Positions 11,451-26,510 of a stretch of DNA of 64,000 bases are shown here, piece after piece. The position numbers and the translations under genes were made by a program. This DNA comes from Sialis fuliginosa (lineage: Eukaryota; Arthropoda; Insecta; Megaloptera; Sialidae). The notes below the pieces were generated by a model, which saw nothing but the letters and a program-made list of their open reading frames with translations, was not told where the DNA came from and made no database searches. The stretch covers positions 2,108,001 through 2,172,000 of the forward strand of contig OY540815.1 in assembly GCA_961205875.1 (NCBI GenBank), in the 5' to 3' direction. Position 1 is the stretch's first letter. Each line of letters opens with the position of its first letter.

Positions 11451-13327
11451 TAAATATAAACTTAACATATTATTATTTAAACATAAACTTAATCATAAGC
11501 TTAAACATAAACTTAAACATAAACTTAATCATAAACTTAATCATAAACTTAATCATAAACTTAAACATAAAATTAAACATAAATTAAAACATAAACTTAA
11601 TCATTAACTTAAACATAAACTTAATCATAAACTTAATCATAAACTTAATCATAAACTTAAACATAAACTTAATCATAAACTTAATCATAAACTTAATCAT
11701 AAACTTAAACATAAATTAAAACATAAACTTAATCATAAACTTAATCATAAACTTAATCATAAACTTGATCATAAACTTAATCATTAACTTAAACACAAAC
11801 TTAATCATAAACTTAATCATAAACTTAATCATAAACTTAATCATAAACTTAAACATAAACTTAAACATATACTTAATCATAAACTTAATCATAAACTTAA
11901 TCATAAACTTAATCATAAACTTAAACATAAACTTAATCATAAACTTAATCATAAACTTAATCATAAACTTAATTATAATCTTAAACATAAACTTAAACAT
12001 GAACTTAATCATAAACTCAATCATAAACTTAAACATAAATTAAAACATAAACATAAACATAAACTTAAACATAAACTTAATCGTAAACTTAATCATAAAC
12101 TTAATCATAAACTTTATCATAAACTTAATCATAAACTTAATCATAAACTTAATCATAAACTTAAACATAAATTAAAACATAAACATAAACATAAACTTAA
12201 ACATAAACTTAATCATAAACTTAATCATAAACTTAATAATAAACTTAAACATAAACTTAAACATAAATTTAAACATAAATTTAAAAAAAACTTAAATATA
12301 AACATAATCATAAACTTAATCATAAACTTAAACATAAACTTAAAATCATAAACTTAATCATAAACTTAATCATAAACTTAATCATAAACTTAAACATAAA
12401 CATAAACATAAACTTATTCATAAACTTAATCATAAACTTAAACATAAACAAAATCATAAACTTAATCATAAACTTAAACATAAACTTAAATATAAACCTA
12501 ATCATAAACTTAATCATAAACTTAATCATAAACTTAATCATAAACTTAAACATAAACTAAAATATATACTTAATCATAAATTTAATCATAAAGTTAGTCA
12601 TTAACTTAAACATAAATTAAAACATAAACTAAAACATAAAATTTAACATAAACTTAATGATAAACTTAATCATAAACTTAATCATAAACTTTAACATTAA
12701 CTTAATCATAAACTTAATCATAAACTTAATCATAAACTCAATCATAAACTTAATCATAAACTTAATCATAAACTTAATCATAAACTTAAACATAAACTTA
12801 AACATAAACTTAATCATAAACTTAATCATAAACTTAAACATAAACTAAAACATATACTTAATCATAAATTTAATCATAAAGTTAATCATAAACTTAAACA
12901 TAAATTAAAACATAAACTTAAACATAAAATTAAACATAAACTTAATCATAAACTTAATCATAAACTTAATCATAAACTTAATCATAAACTTAAACTTAAA
13001 CTTAATTATAAACTTAATCATAAACTTAATCATTAACTTAATCATAAACTCAATCATAAACTTAAACATAAATTAAAACATAAACTTAAACATAAAATTA
13101 AACATAAACTTAATCATAAACTTAATCATAAACTTAATCATAAACTTAAACTTAAACTTAATTATAAACTTAATCATTAACTTAATCATAAACTCAATCA
13201 TAAACTTAAACATAAATTAAAACATAAACATAAACATAAACATAAACATAAACATAAACATAAACATAAACATAAACATAAACATAAACATAAACATAAA
13301 CATAAACATAAACATAAACATAAACAA
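11451..13327 (+). repeat. A-block 5
   Basis: 1877 bp with A-block 1 landmark order. The terminal section with AAACTTAAACTTAATTAT is present twice (near 12990 and 13150) before the final AAACAT run. Confidence 0.92.
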
Positions 13328-13591
13328 CACATTTCGTCTCAATTCGATTTTGAATAAAAAAATAATTATATTAAATTTTCCTCAAGACAGATTAGATACA
13401 AATCGACTCGATTTGTATTAATTCGTTGTATTTTGTATTCATTCGTTAATAGTTGTCTTGATTCGTTTCAAACAGTCAATTGGAACTAGTTTTTTAAATC
13501 AATTCGAAAAGTTTCAGCGCTAATCGGAAGTTTAGAGTCAAAATGTCTAGATTTGACTTAATTTGATGTTATTTGAGTGATATGATGCAAG
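13328..13591 (+). other. Core 5 (type A, 264 bp)
   Basis: Type A consensus, with no difference from core 1 seen by eye. Confidence 0.9.
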
Positions 13592-14527
13592 TTTATGTTT
13601 AGGTTTATGTTTAAGTTTATGTTTAAGTTTATGTTTAAGTTTATGTTTAAGTTTAAGTTTATATTTATGTTTATGTTTATGTTTATGTTTATGTTTAAGT
13701 TTATGTTTATGTTTATGTTTATGTTTATGTTTATGTTTATGTTTATGTTTAAGTTTATGTTTAAGTTTATGTTTAAGTTAATGTTTAAGTTTATGTTTAA
13801 GTTTATGTTTATGTTTAAGTTTATGTTTAAGTTTATGTTTAAGTTTATGTTTATGTTTATGTTTATGTTTATGTTTATGTTTATGTTTATGTTTATGTTT
13901 ATGTTTATGTTTATGTTTATGTTTATGTTTAAGTTTATGTTTATGTTTAAGTTTATGTTTATGTTTATGTTTATATTTATGTTTATGTTTATGTTTATGT
14001 ATATGTTTATGTTTATGTTTATGTTTATGTTTATGTTTATGTTTATGTTTATGTTTATGTTTATGTTTATGTTTATGTTTATGTTTATGTTTATGTTTAT
14101 GTTTATGTTTATGTTTATGTTTATGTTTATGTTTATGTTTATGTTTATGTTTATGTTTATGTTTATGTTTATGTTTATGTTTATGTTTATGTTTATGTTT
14201 ATGTTTATGTTTATGTTTATATTTATGTTTATGTTTATGTTTATGTTTATGTTTATGTTTATGTTTATGTTTATGTTTATGTTTAAGTTTATGTTTAAGT
14301 TTATGTTTAAGTTTATGTTTATCTTTATGTTTATGTTACTACTTATGTTTATGTTTATGTTTATGTTTATGTTTATGTTTACGTTTTAATTTATGTTTAA
14401 GTTTATGTTTATGTTTATGTTTATGTTTAAGTTTATGTTTAAATTTATATTTAAGTTTAAGTTTATGTTTAAGCTAATGTTCAAATTTATGTTTAAATTT
14501 ATGTTTAAGTTTATGTTTAAGTTTATT
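13592..14527 (-). repeat. T-block 5
   Basis: 936 bp, five hexamers shorter than T-block 1. The early TTTAAG-rich stretch is reduced; the end landmarks are intact. Confidence 0.92.
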
Positions 14528-16392
14528 TAAATATAAACTTAACATATTATTATTTAAACATAAACTTAATCATAAGCTTAAACATAAACTTAAACATAAA
14601 CTAAATCATAAACTTAATCATAAACTTAATCATAAACTTAAACATAAAATTAAACATAAATTAAAACATAAACTTAATCATTAACTTAAACATAAACTTA
14701 ATCATAAACTTAATCATAAACTTAATCATAAACTTAAACATAAACTTAATCATAAACTTAATCATAAACTTAATCATAAACTTAAACATAAATTAAAACA
14801 TAAACTTAATCATAAACTTAATCATAAACTTAATCATAAACTTGATCATAAACTTAATCATTAACTTAAACACAAACTTAATCATAAACTTAATCATAAA
14901 CTTAATCATAAACTTAATCATAAACTTAAACATAAACTTAAACATATACTTAATCATAAACTTAATCATAAACTTAATCATAAACTTAATCATAAACTTA
15001 AACATAAACTTAATCATAAACTTAATCATAAACTTAATCATAAACTTAATTATAATCTTAAACATAAACTTAAACATGAACTTAATCATAAACTCAATCA
15101 TAAACTTAAACATAAATTAAAACATAAACATAAACATAAACTTAAACATAAACTTAATCGTAAACTTAATCATAAACTTAATCATAAACTTTATCATAAA
15201 CTTAATCATAAACTTAATCATAAACTTAATCATAAACTTAAACATAAATTAAAACATAAACATAAACATAAACTTAAACATAAACTTAATCATAAACTTA
15301 ATCATAAACTTAATAATAAACTAAAACATAAACTTAAACATAAATTTAAACATAAATTTAAAAAAAACTTAAATATAAACATAATCATAAACTTAATCAT
15401 AAACTTAAACATAAACTTAAAATCATAAACTTAATCATAAACTTAATCACAAACTTAATCATAAACTTAAACATAAATATAAACATAAACTTATTCATAA
15501 ACTTAATCATAAACTTAAACATAAACAAAATCATAAACTTAATCATAAACTTAAACATAAACTTAAATATAAACCTAATCATAAACTTAATCATAAACTT
15601 AATCATAAACTTAATCATAAACTTAAACATAAACTAAAATATATACTTAATCATAAATTTAATCATAAAGTTAGTCATTAACTTAAACATAAATTAAAAC
15701 ATAAACTAAAACATAAAATTTAACATAAACTTAATGATAAACTTAATCATAAACTTAATCATAAACTTTAACATTAACTTAATCATAAACTTAATCATAA
15801 ACTTAATCGTAAACTCAATCATAAACTTAATCATAAACTTAATCATAAACTTAATCATAAACTTAAACATAAACTTAAACATAAACTTAATCATAAACTT
15901 AATCATAAACTTAAACATAAACTAAAACATATACTTAATCATAAATTTAATCATAAAGTTAATCATAAACTTAAACATAAATTAAAACATAAACTTAAAC
16001 ATAAAATTAAACATAAACTTAATCATAAACTTAATCATAAACTTAATCATAAACTTAAACTTAAACTTAATTATAAACTTAATCATAAACTTAATCATTA
16101 ACTTAATCATAAACTCAATCATAAACTTAAACATAAATTAAAACATAAACTTAAACATAAAATTAAACATAAACTTAATCATAAACTTAATCATAAACTT
16201 AATCATAAACTTAAACTTAAACTTAATTATAAACTTAATCATAAACTTAATCATTAACTTAATCATAAACTCAATCATAAACTTAAACATAAATTAAAAC
16301 ATAAACATAAACATAAACATAAACATAAACATAAACATAAACATAAACATAAACATAAACTTAAACATAAACATAAACATAAACATAAACAA
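14528..16392 (+). repeat. A-block 6
   Basis: 1865 bp with A-block 1 landmark order. Private changes include AATCACAAAC near 15446 and AATCGTAAACTC near 15805. The terminal AAACTTAAACTTAATTAT section is doubled. Confidence 0.92.
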
Positions 16393-16656
16393 CACATTTC
16401 GTCTCAATTCGATTTTGAATAAAAAAATAATTATATTAAATTTTCCTCAAGACAGATTATATACAAATCGACTCGATTTGTATTAATTCGTTGTATTTTG
16501 TATTCATTCGTTAATAGTTGTCTTGATTCGTTTCAAACAGTCAATTGGAACTAGTTTTTTAAATCAATTCGAAAAGTTTCAGCGCTAATCGGAAGTTTAG
16601 AGTCAAAATGTCTAGATTTGACTTAATTTGATGTTATTTGAGTGATATGATGCAAG
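16393..16656 (+). other. Core 6 (type A, 264 bp)
   Basis: One private change: GATTATATAC in place of GATTAGATAC, just left of the palindrome. Confidence 0.9.
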
Positions 16657-17016
16657 TTTATGTTTAGGTTTATGTTTAAGTTTATGTTTAAGTTTATGTT
16701 TAAGTTTATGTTTAAGTTTAAGTTTATATTTATGTTTATGTTTATGTTTATGTTTATGTTTAAGTTTATGTTTAAGTTTATGTTTAAGTTTATGTTTAAG
16801 TTTATGTTTATGTTTATGTTTATATTTATGTTTATGTTTATGTTTATGTTTATGTTTATGTTTATGTTTATGTTTTAATTTATGTTTAAGTTTATGTTTA
16901 TGTTTATGTTTATGTTTAAGTTTATGTTTAAATTTATATTTAAGTTTAAGTTTATGTTTAAGCTAATGTTCAAATTTATGTTTAAATTTATGTTTAAGTT
17001 TATGTTTAAGTTTATT
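16657..17016 (-). repeat. T-block 6 (shortest regular T-block, 360 bp)
   Basis: Keeps the first 200 bp of the standard T-block, then jumps to the terminal TTTTAATTTATG section. The loss relative to T-block 1 is 606 bp, exactly 101 hexamers. The TTACTACTT landmark is gone and the junction is intact. Confidence 0.92.
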
Positions 17017-18875
17017 TAAATATAAACTTAACATATTATTATTTAAACATAAACTTAATCATAAGCTTAAACATAAACTTAAACATAAACTTAATCATAA
17101 ACTTAATCATAAACTTAATCATAAACTTAAACATAAAATTAAACATAAATTAAAACATAAACTTAATCATTAACTTAAACATAAACTTAATCATAAACTT
17201 AATCATAAACTTAATCATAAACTTAAACATAAACTTAATCATAAACTTAATCATAAACTTAATCATAAACTTAAACATAAATTAAAACATAAACTTAATC
17301 ATAAACTTAATCATAAACTTAATCATAAACTTGATCATAAACTTAATCATTAACTTAAACACAAACTTAATCATAAACTTAATCATAAACTTAATCATAA
17401 ACTTAATCATAAACTTAAACATAAACTTAAACATATACTTAATCATAAACTTAATCATAAACTTAATCATAAACTTAATCATAAACTTAAACATAAACTT
17501 AATCATAAACTTAATCATAAACTTAATCATAAACTTAATTATAATCTTAAACATAAACTTAAACATGAACTTAATCATAAACTCAATCATAAACTTAAAC
17601 ATAAATTAAAACATAAACATAAACATAAACTTAAACATAAACTTAATCGTAAACTTAATCATAAACTTAATCATAAACTTTATCATAAACTTAATCATAA
17701 ACTTAATCATAAACTTAATCATAAACTTAAACATAAATTAAAACATAAACATAAACATAAACTTAAACATAAACTTAATCATAAACTTAATCATAAACTT
17801 AATAATAAACTTAAACATAAACTTAAACATAAATTTAAACATAAATTTAAAAAAAACTTAAATATAAACATAATCATAAACTTAATCATAAACTTAAACA
17901 TAAACTTAAAATCATAAACTTAATCATAAACTTAATCATAAACTTAATCATAAACTTAAACATAAACATAAACATAAACTTATTCATAAACTTAATCATA
18001 AACTTAAACATAAACAAAATCATAAACTTAATCATAAACTTAAACATAAACTTAAATATAAACCTAATCATAAACTTAATCATAAACTTAATCATAAACT
18101 TAATCATAAACTTAAACATAAACTAAAATATATACTTAATCATAAATTTAATCATAAAGTTAGTCATTAACTTAAACATAAATTAAAACATAAACTAAAA
18201 CATAAAATTTAACATAAACTTAATGATAAACTTAATCATAAACTTAATCATAAACTTTAACATTAACTTAATCATAAACTTAATCATAAACTTAATCATA
18301 AACTCAATCATAAACTTAATCATAAACTTAATCATAAACTTAATCATAAACTTAAACATAAACTTAAACATAAACTTAATCATAAACTTAATCATAAACT
18401 TAAACATAAACTAAAACATATACTTAATCATAAATTTAATCATAAAGTTAATCATAAACTTAAACATAAATTAAAACATAAACTTAAACATAAAATTAAA
18501 CATAAACTTAATCATAAACTTAATCATAAACTTAATCATAAACTTAAACTTAAACTTAATTATAAACTTAATCATAAACTTAATCATTAACTTAATCATA
18601 AACTCAATCATAAACTTAAACATAAATTAAAACATAAACTTAAACATAAAATTAAACATAAACTTAATCATAAACTTAATCATAAACTTAATCATAAACT
18701 TAAACTTAAACTTAATTATAAACTTAATCATAAACTTAATCATTAACTTAATCATAAACTCAATCATAAACTTAAACATAAATTAAAACATAAACATAAA
18801 CATAAACATAAACATAAACATAAACATAAACATAAACATAAACTTAAACATAAACATAAACATAAACATAAACAA
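17017..18875 (+). repeat. A-block 7
   Basis: 1859 bp. From 17076 onward it runs base for base, as far as I can check, with 1-1800. Confidence 0.92.
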
Positions 18876-19139
18876 CACATTTCGTCTCAATTCGATTTTG
18901 AATAAAAAAATAATTATATTAAATTTTCCTCAAGACAGATTAGATACAAATCGACTCGATTTGTATTAATTCGTTGTATTTTGTATTCATTCGTTAATAG
19001 TTGTCTTGATTCGTTTCAAACAGTCAATTGGAACTAGTTTTTTAAATCAATTCGAAAAGTTTCAGCGCTAATCGGAAGTTTAGAGTCAAAATGTCTAGAT
19101 TTGACTTAATTTGATGTTATTTGAGTGATATGATGCAAG
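18876..19139 (+). other. Core 7 (type A, 264 bp)
   Basis: Type A consensus; duplicate partner of core 1. Confidence 0.9.
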
Positions 19140-20099
19140 TTTATGTTTAGGTTTATGTTTAAGTTTATGTTTAAGTTTATGTTTAAGTTTATGTTTAAGT
19201 TTAAGTTTATATTTATGTTTATGTTTATGTTTATGTTTATGTTTAAGTTTATGTTTAAGTTTATGTTTAAGTTTATGTTTAAGTTTATGTTTATGTTTAT
19301 GTTTATATTTATGTTTATGTTTATGTTTATGTTTATGTTTATGTTTATGTTTATGTTTATGTTTATGTTTATGTTTAAGTTTATGTTTAAGTTTATGTTT
19401 AAGTTAATGTTTAAGTTTATGTTTAAGTTTATGTTTATGTTTAAGTTTATGTTTAAGTTTATGTTTAAGTTTATGTTTATGTTTATGTTTATGTTTATGT
19501 TTATGTTTATGTTTATGTTTATGTTTATGTTTATGTTTATGTTTATGTTTAAGTTTATGTTTATGTTTAAGTTTATGTTTATGTTTATGTTTATATTTAT
19601 GTTTATGTTTATGTTTATGTATATGTTTATGTTTATGTTTATGTTTATGTTTATGTTTATGTTTATGTTTATGTTTATGTTTATGTTTATGTTTATGTTT
19701 ATGTTTATGTTTATGTTTATGTTTATGTTTATGTTTATGTTTATGTTTATGTTTATGTTTATGTTTATGTTTATGTTTATGTTTATGTTTATGTTTATGT
19801 TTATGTTTATGTTTATGTTTATGTTTATGTTTATATTTATGTTTATGTTTATGTTTATGTTTATGTTTATGTTTATGTTTAAGTTTATGTTTATCTTTAT
19901 GTTTATGTTACTACTTATGTTTATGTTTATGTTTATGTTTATGTTTATGTTTACGTTTTAATTTATGTTTAAGTTTATGTTTATGTTTATGTTTATGTTT
20001 AAGTTTATGTTTAAATTTATATTTAAGTTTAAGTTTATGTTTAAGCTAATGTTCAAATTTATGTTTAAATTTATGTTTAAGTTTATGTTTAAGTTTATT
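19140..20099 (-). repeat. T-block 7
   Basis: 960 bp, identical in layout to T-block 1 except for one hexamer fewer: four TTTATG units instead of five after the TTTAAG near 19970. Confidence 0.92.
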
Positions 20100-20481
20100 T
20101 AAATATAAACTTAACATATTATTATTTAAACATAAACTTAATCATAAGCTTAAACATAAACTTAAACATAAACTTAATCATAAACTTAATCATAAACTTA
20201 ATCATAAACTTAAACATAAATTAAAACATAAACATAAACATAAACTTAAACATAAAATTAAACATAAACTTAATCATAAACTTAATCATAAACTTAATCA
20301 TAAACTTAAACTTAAACTTAATTATAAACTTAATCATAAACTTAATCATTAACTTAATCATAAACTCAATCATAAACTTAAACATAAATTAAAACATAAA
20401 CATAAACATAAACATAAACATAAACATAAACATAAACATAAACATAAACTTAAACATAAACATAAACATAAACATAAACAA
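20100..20481 (+). repeat. A-block 8 (short, 382 bp)
   Basis: Duplicate partner of A-block 2, with the same length and landmarks. Confidence 0.92.
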
Positions 20482-20745
20482 CACATTTCGTCTCAATTCG
20501 ATTTTGAATAAAAAAATAATTATATTAAATTTTCCTCAAGACAGATTAGATACAAATCGACTCGATTTGTATTAATTCGTTGTATTTTGTATTCATTCGT
20601 TAATAGTTGTCTTGATTCGTTTCAAACAGTCAATTGGAACTAGTTTTTTAAATCAATTCGAAAAGTTTCAGCGCTAATCGGAAGTTTAGAGTCAAAATGT
20701 CTAGATTTGACTTAATTTGATGTTATTTGAGTGATATGATGCAAG
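20482..20745 (+). other. Core 8 (type A, 264 bp)
   Basis: Type A consensus; duplicate partner of core 2. Confidence 0.9.
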
Positions 20746-21879
20746 TTTATGTTTAGGTTTATGTTTAAGTTTATGTTTAAGTTTATGTTTAAGTTTATGT
20801 TTAAGTTTAAGTTTATATTTATGTTTATGTTTATGTTTATGTTTATGTTTAAGTTTATGTTTAAGTTTATGTTTAAGTTTATGTTTAAGTTTATGTTTAT
20901 GTTTATGTTTATATTTATGTTTATGTTTATGTTTATGTTTATGTTTATGTTTATGTTTATGTTTATGTTTATGTTTATGTTTAAGTTTATGTTTAAGTTT
21001 ATGTTTAAGTTAATGTTTAAGTTTATGTTTAAGTTTATGTTTATGTTTATGTTTATGTTTATGTTTATGTTTATGTTTATGTTTATGTTTATGTTTATGT
21101 TTATGTTTATGTTTATGTTTATGTTTATGTTTATGTTTATGTTTATGTTTATGTTTATGTTTATGTTTATGTTTATGTTTATGTTTATGTTTATGTTTAC
21201 GTTTTAATTTATGTTTAAGTTTATGTTTATGTTTATGTTTATGTTTAAGTTTATGTTTATGTTTATGTTTATATTTATGTTTATGTTTATGTTTATGTTT
21301 ATGTTTATGTTTATGTTTATGTTTATGTTTATGTTTATGTTTAAGTTTATGTTTAAGTTTATGTTTAAGTTAATGTTTAAGTTTATGTTTAAGTTTATGT
21401 TTATGTTTATGTTTATGTTTATGTTTATGTTTATGTTTATGTTTATGTTTATGTTTATGTTTAAGTTTATGTTTATGTTTAAGTTTATGTTTATGTTTAT
21501 GTTTATATTTATGTTTATGTTTATGTTTATGTATATGTTTATGTTTATGTTTATGTTTATGTTTATGTTTATGTTTATGTTTATGTTTATGTTTATGTTT
21601 ATGTTTATGTTTATGTTTATGTTTATGTTTATGTTTATGTTTATGTTTATGTTTATGTTTATGTTTATGTTTATGTTTATGTTTATGTTTATGTTTATGT
21701 TTATGTTTATGTTTATGTTTATGTTTATGTTTACGTTTTAATTTATGTTTAAGTTTATGTTTATGTTTATGTTTATGTTTAAGTTTATGTTTAAATTTAT
21801 ATTTAAGTTTAAGTTTATGTTTAAGCTAATGTTCAAATTTATGTTTAAATTTATGTTTAAGTTTATGTTTAAGTTTATT
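20746..21879 (-). repeat. T-block 8
   Basis: 1134 bp; duplicate partner of T-block 2, including its internally doubled ACGTTTTAATT section. Confidence 0.92.
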
Positions 21880-24614
21880 TAAATATAAACTTAACATATT
21901 ATTATTTAAACATAAACTTAATCATAAGCTTAAACATAAACTTAAACATAAACTTAATCATAAACTTAATCATAAACTTAATCATAAACTTAAACATAAA
22001 TTAAAACATAAACATAAACATAAACTTAAACATAAACTTAATCATAAACTTAATCATAAACTTAATCATAAACTTAAACATAAAATTAAACATAAATTAA
22101 AACATAAACTTAATCATTAACTTAAACATAAACTTAATCATAAACTTAATCATAAACTTAATCATAAACTTAAACATAAACTTAATCATAAACTTAATCA
22201 TAAACTTAATCATAAACTTAAACATAAATTAAAACATAAACATAAACATAAACTTAAACATAAACTTAATCATAAACTTAATCATAAACTTAATCATAAA
22301 CTTAAACATAAAATTAAACATAAATTAAAACATAAACTTAATCATTAACTTAAACATAAACTTAATCTTAAACTTAATCATAAACTTAATCATAAACTTA
22401 ATCATAAACTTATATATAATCTTAAACATAAACTTAAACATGAACTTAATCATAAACTTAATCATAAACATAATCATAAACTTAATCATAAACTTAATCA
22501 TAAACTTAATCATAAACTTAATCATAAACTTGATCATAAACTTAATCATAAACTTAATCATAAACTTAATCATAAACTTAAACATAAACTTAAACATATA
22601 CTTAATCATAAATTTAATCATAAAGTTAATCATAAACTTAAACATAAATTAAAACATAAACTTAAACATAAAATTAAACATAAACTTAATCATAAACTTA
22701 ATCATAAACTTAATCATAAACTTAATCATAAACTTAAACATAAACTTAATCATAAACTTAATCATAAACTTAATAATAAACTTAATCATAAACTTAAACA
22801 TAAAATTAAACATAAATTAAAACATAAACTTAATCATTAACTTAAACATAAACTTAATCATAAACTTAATCATAAACTTAATCATAAACTTAAACATAAA
22901 CTTAATCATAAACTTAATCATAAACTTAATCATAAACTTAAACATAAATTAAAACATAAACATAAACATAAACTTAAACATAAACTTTATCATAAACTTA
23001 ATCATAAACTTAATCATAAACTTAAACATAAAATTAAACATAAATTAAAACATAAACTTAATCATTAACTTAAACATAAACTTAATCTTAAACTTAATCA
23101 TAAACTTAATCATAAACTTAATCATAAACTTATATATAATCTTAAACATAAACATAAACATGAACTTAATCATAAACTTAATCATAAACTTGATCATAAA
23201 CTTAATCATAAACTTAAACACAAACTTAATCATAAACTTAATCATAAACTTAATCATAAACTTAATCATAAACTTAAACATAAACTTAAACATATACTTA
23301 ATCATAAATTTAATCATAAAGTTAATCATAAACTTAAACATAAATTAAAACATAAACTTAAACATAAAATTAAACATAAACTTAATCATAAACTTAATCA
23401 TAAACTTAAACATAAACTTAATCATAAACTTAAACATAAACTTAATCATAAACTTAATCATAAACTTAATCATAAACTTAATTATAATCTTAAACATAAA
23501 CTTAAACATAAACTTAATCATAAACTCAATCATAAACTTAAACATAAACTTAAACATAAATTTAAACATAAATTTAAAAAAAACTTAAATATAAACATAA
23601 TCATAAACTTAATCATAAACTTAAACATAAACTTAAAATCATAAACTTAATCATAAACTTAATCATAAACTTAATCATAAACTTAAACATAAACATAAAC
23701 ATAAACTTATTCATAAACTTAATCATAAACTTAAACATAAACAAAATCATAAACTTAATCATAAACTTAAACATAAACTTAAATATAAACCTAATCATAA
23801 ACTTAATCATAAACTTAATCATAAACTTAATCATAAACTAAAATATATACTTAATCATAAATTTAATCATAAAGTTAGTCATTAACTTAAACATAAATTA
23901 AAACATAAACTAAAACATAAAATTTAACATAAACTTAATGATAAACTTAATCATAAACTTAATCATAAACTTTAACATTAACTTAATCATAAACTTAATC
24001 ATAAACTTAATCATAAACTTAATCATAAACTCAATCATAAACTTAATCATAAACTTAATCATAAACTTAATCATAAACATAAACATAAACTTAAACATAA
24101 ACTTAATCATAAACTTAATCATAAACTTAAACATAAACTTAAACATATACTTAATCATAAATTTAATCATAAAGTTAATCATAAACTTAAACATAAATTA
24201 AAACATAAACTTAAACATAAAATTAAACATAAACTTAATCATAAACTTAATCATAAACTTAATCATAAACTTAAACTTAAACTTAATTATAAACTTAATC
24301 ATAAACTTAATTATTAACTTAATCATAAACTCAATCATAAACTTAAACATAAATTAAAACATAAACTTAAACATAAAATTAAACATAAACTTAATCATAA
24401 ACTTAATCATAAACTTAATCATAAACTTAAACTTAAACTTAATTATAAACTTAATCATAAACTTAATCATTAACTTAATCATAAACTCAATCATAAACTT
24501 AAACAAAAATTAAAACATAAACATAAACATAAACATAAACATAAACATAAACATAAACATAAACATAAACATAAACATAAACATAAACATAAACATAAAC
24601 ATAAACATAAACAA
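21880..24614 (+). repeat. A-block 9 (long, 2735 bp)
   Basis: Duplicate partner of A-block 3; same length, same internal amplified sections. Confidence 0.92.
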
Positions 24615-24878
24615 CACATTTCGTCTCAATTCGATTTTGAATAAAAAAATAATTATATTAAATTTTCCTCAAGACAGATTAGATACAAATCGACTCGATT
24701 TGTATTAATTCGTTGTATTTTGTATTCATTCGTTAATAGTTGTCTTGATTCGTTTCAAACAGTCAATTGGAACAAGTTTTTTAAATCAATTCGAAAAGTT
24801 TCAGCGCTAATCGGAAGTTTAGAGTCAAAATGTCTAGATTTGACTTAATTTGATGTTATTTGAGTGATATGATGCAAG
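24615..24878 (+). other. Core 9 (type A, 264 bp)
   Basis: Carries GGAACAAG, shared only with core 3. Confidence 0.9.
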
Positions 24879-26276
24879 TTTATGTTTAGGTTTATGTTTA
24901 AGTTTATGTTTAAGTTTATGTTTAAGTTTATGTTTAAGTTTAAGTTTATATTTATGTTAATGTTTATGTTTATGTTTAAGTTTATGTTTAAGTTTATGTT
25001 TAAGTTTATGTTTAAGTTTATGTTTATGTTTATGTTTATGTTTATATTTATGTTTATGTTTATGTTTATGTTTATGTTTATGTTTATGTTTATGTTTATG
25101 TTTATGTTTATGTTTATGTTTAAGTTTATGTTTAAGTTTATGTTTAAGTTAATGTTTAAGTTTATGTTTAAGTTTATGTTTATGTTTAAGTTTATGTTTA
25201 AGTTTATGTTTAAGTTTATGTTTATGTTTATGTTTATGTTTATGTTTATGTTTATGTTTATGTTTATGTTTATGTTTATGTTTAAGTTTATGTTTAAGTT
25301 TATGTTTATGTTTATGTTTATATTTATGTTTATGTTTATGTTTATGTTTATGTTTATGTTTATGTTTATGTTTATGTTTATGTTTATGTTTAAGTTTATG
25401 TTTAAGTTTATGTTTAAGTTTATGTTTAAGTTTATGTTTATGTTTATGTTTATATTTATGTTTATGTTTATGTTTATGTTTATGTTTATGTTTATGTTTA
25501 TGTTTATGTTTATGTTTATGTTTATGTTTATGTTTAAGTTTATGTTTAATTTTATGTTTAAGTTAATGTTTAAGTTTATGTTTAAGTTTATGTTTATGTT
25601 TAAGTTTATGTTTAAGTTTATGTTTAAGTTTATGTTTATGTTTATGTTTATGTTTATGTTTATGTTTATGTTTATGTTTATGTTTATGTTTATGTTTAAG
25701 TTTATGTTTAAGTTTATGTTTATGTTTATGTTTATGTTTATATTTATGTTTATGTTTATGTTTATGTTTATGTTTATGTTTATGTTTATGTTTATGTTTA
25801 TGTTTATGTTTATGTTTATGTTTATGTTTATGTTTATGTTTATGTTTATGTTTATGTTTATGTTTATGTTTTTGTTTATGTTTATGTTTATGTTTATGTT
25901 TATGTTTATGTTTATGTTTATGTTTATGTTTATGTTTATGTTTATGTTTATGTTTATGTTTATGTTTATGTTTATGTTTATGTTTATGTTTATGTTTATG
26001 TTTATGTTTATGTTTATGTTTATGTTTATGTTTATGTTTAAGTTTATGTTTAAGTTTATGTTTAAGTTTATGTTTATCTTTATGTTTATGTTACTACTTA
26101 TGTTTATGTTTATGTTTATGTTTATGTTTACGTTTTAATTTATGTTTAAGTTTATGTTTATGTTTATGTTTATGTTTAAGTTTATGTTTAAATTTATATT
26201 TAAGTTTAAGTTTATGTTTAAGCTAATGTTCAAATTTATGTTTAAATTTATGTTTAAGTTTATGTTTAAGTTTATT
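24879..26276 (-). repeat. T-block 9 (long)
   Basis: 1398 bp. It begins like T-block 3 (TTAATG variant near 24957), then diverges. A section of TTTAAG and TTTATG with an AAGTTAATG landmark occurs twice (about 25110-25330 and 25530-25750). One TTTTTG variant lies near 25870. The tail is the usual TTACTACTT and junction. Confidence 0.92.
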
Positions 26277-26510
26277 TAAATATAAACTTAACATATTATT
26301 ATTTAAACATAAACTTAATCATAAGCTTAAACATAAACTTAAACATAAACTTAATCATAAACTTAATAATAAACTTAATCATAAACTTAAACATAAAATT
26401 AAACATAAATTAAAACATAAACTTAATCATTAACTTAAACATAAACTTAATCATAAACCTAATCATAAACTTAATCATAAACTTAAACATAAACTTAATC
26501 ATAAACTTAA
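26277..26510 (+). repeat. A-block 10 (234-bp fragment)
   Basis: Starts at a normal junction and carries AATAATAAAC and AAACCTAATC variants. It ends abruptly at CTTAA, joined directly to TGTTTATG with no core. The start of A-block 12 (27308-27541) repeats this segment with the same variants. Confidence 0.88.

Larger units (their letters stand above)
17076..25120 (+). repeat. Segmental duplication, right copy
   Basis: Partner of 1-8050, displaced by 17075 bp up to about 2900 and by 17069 bp thereafter. Confidence 0.85.
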
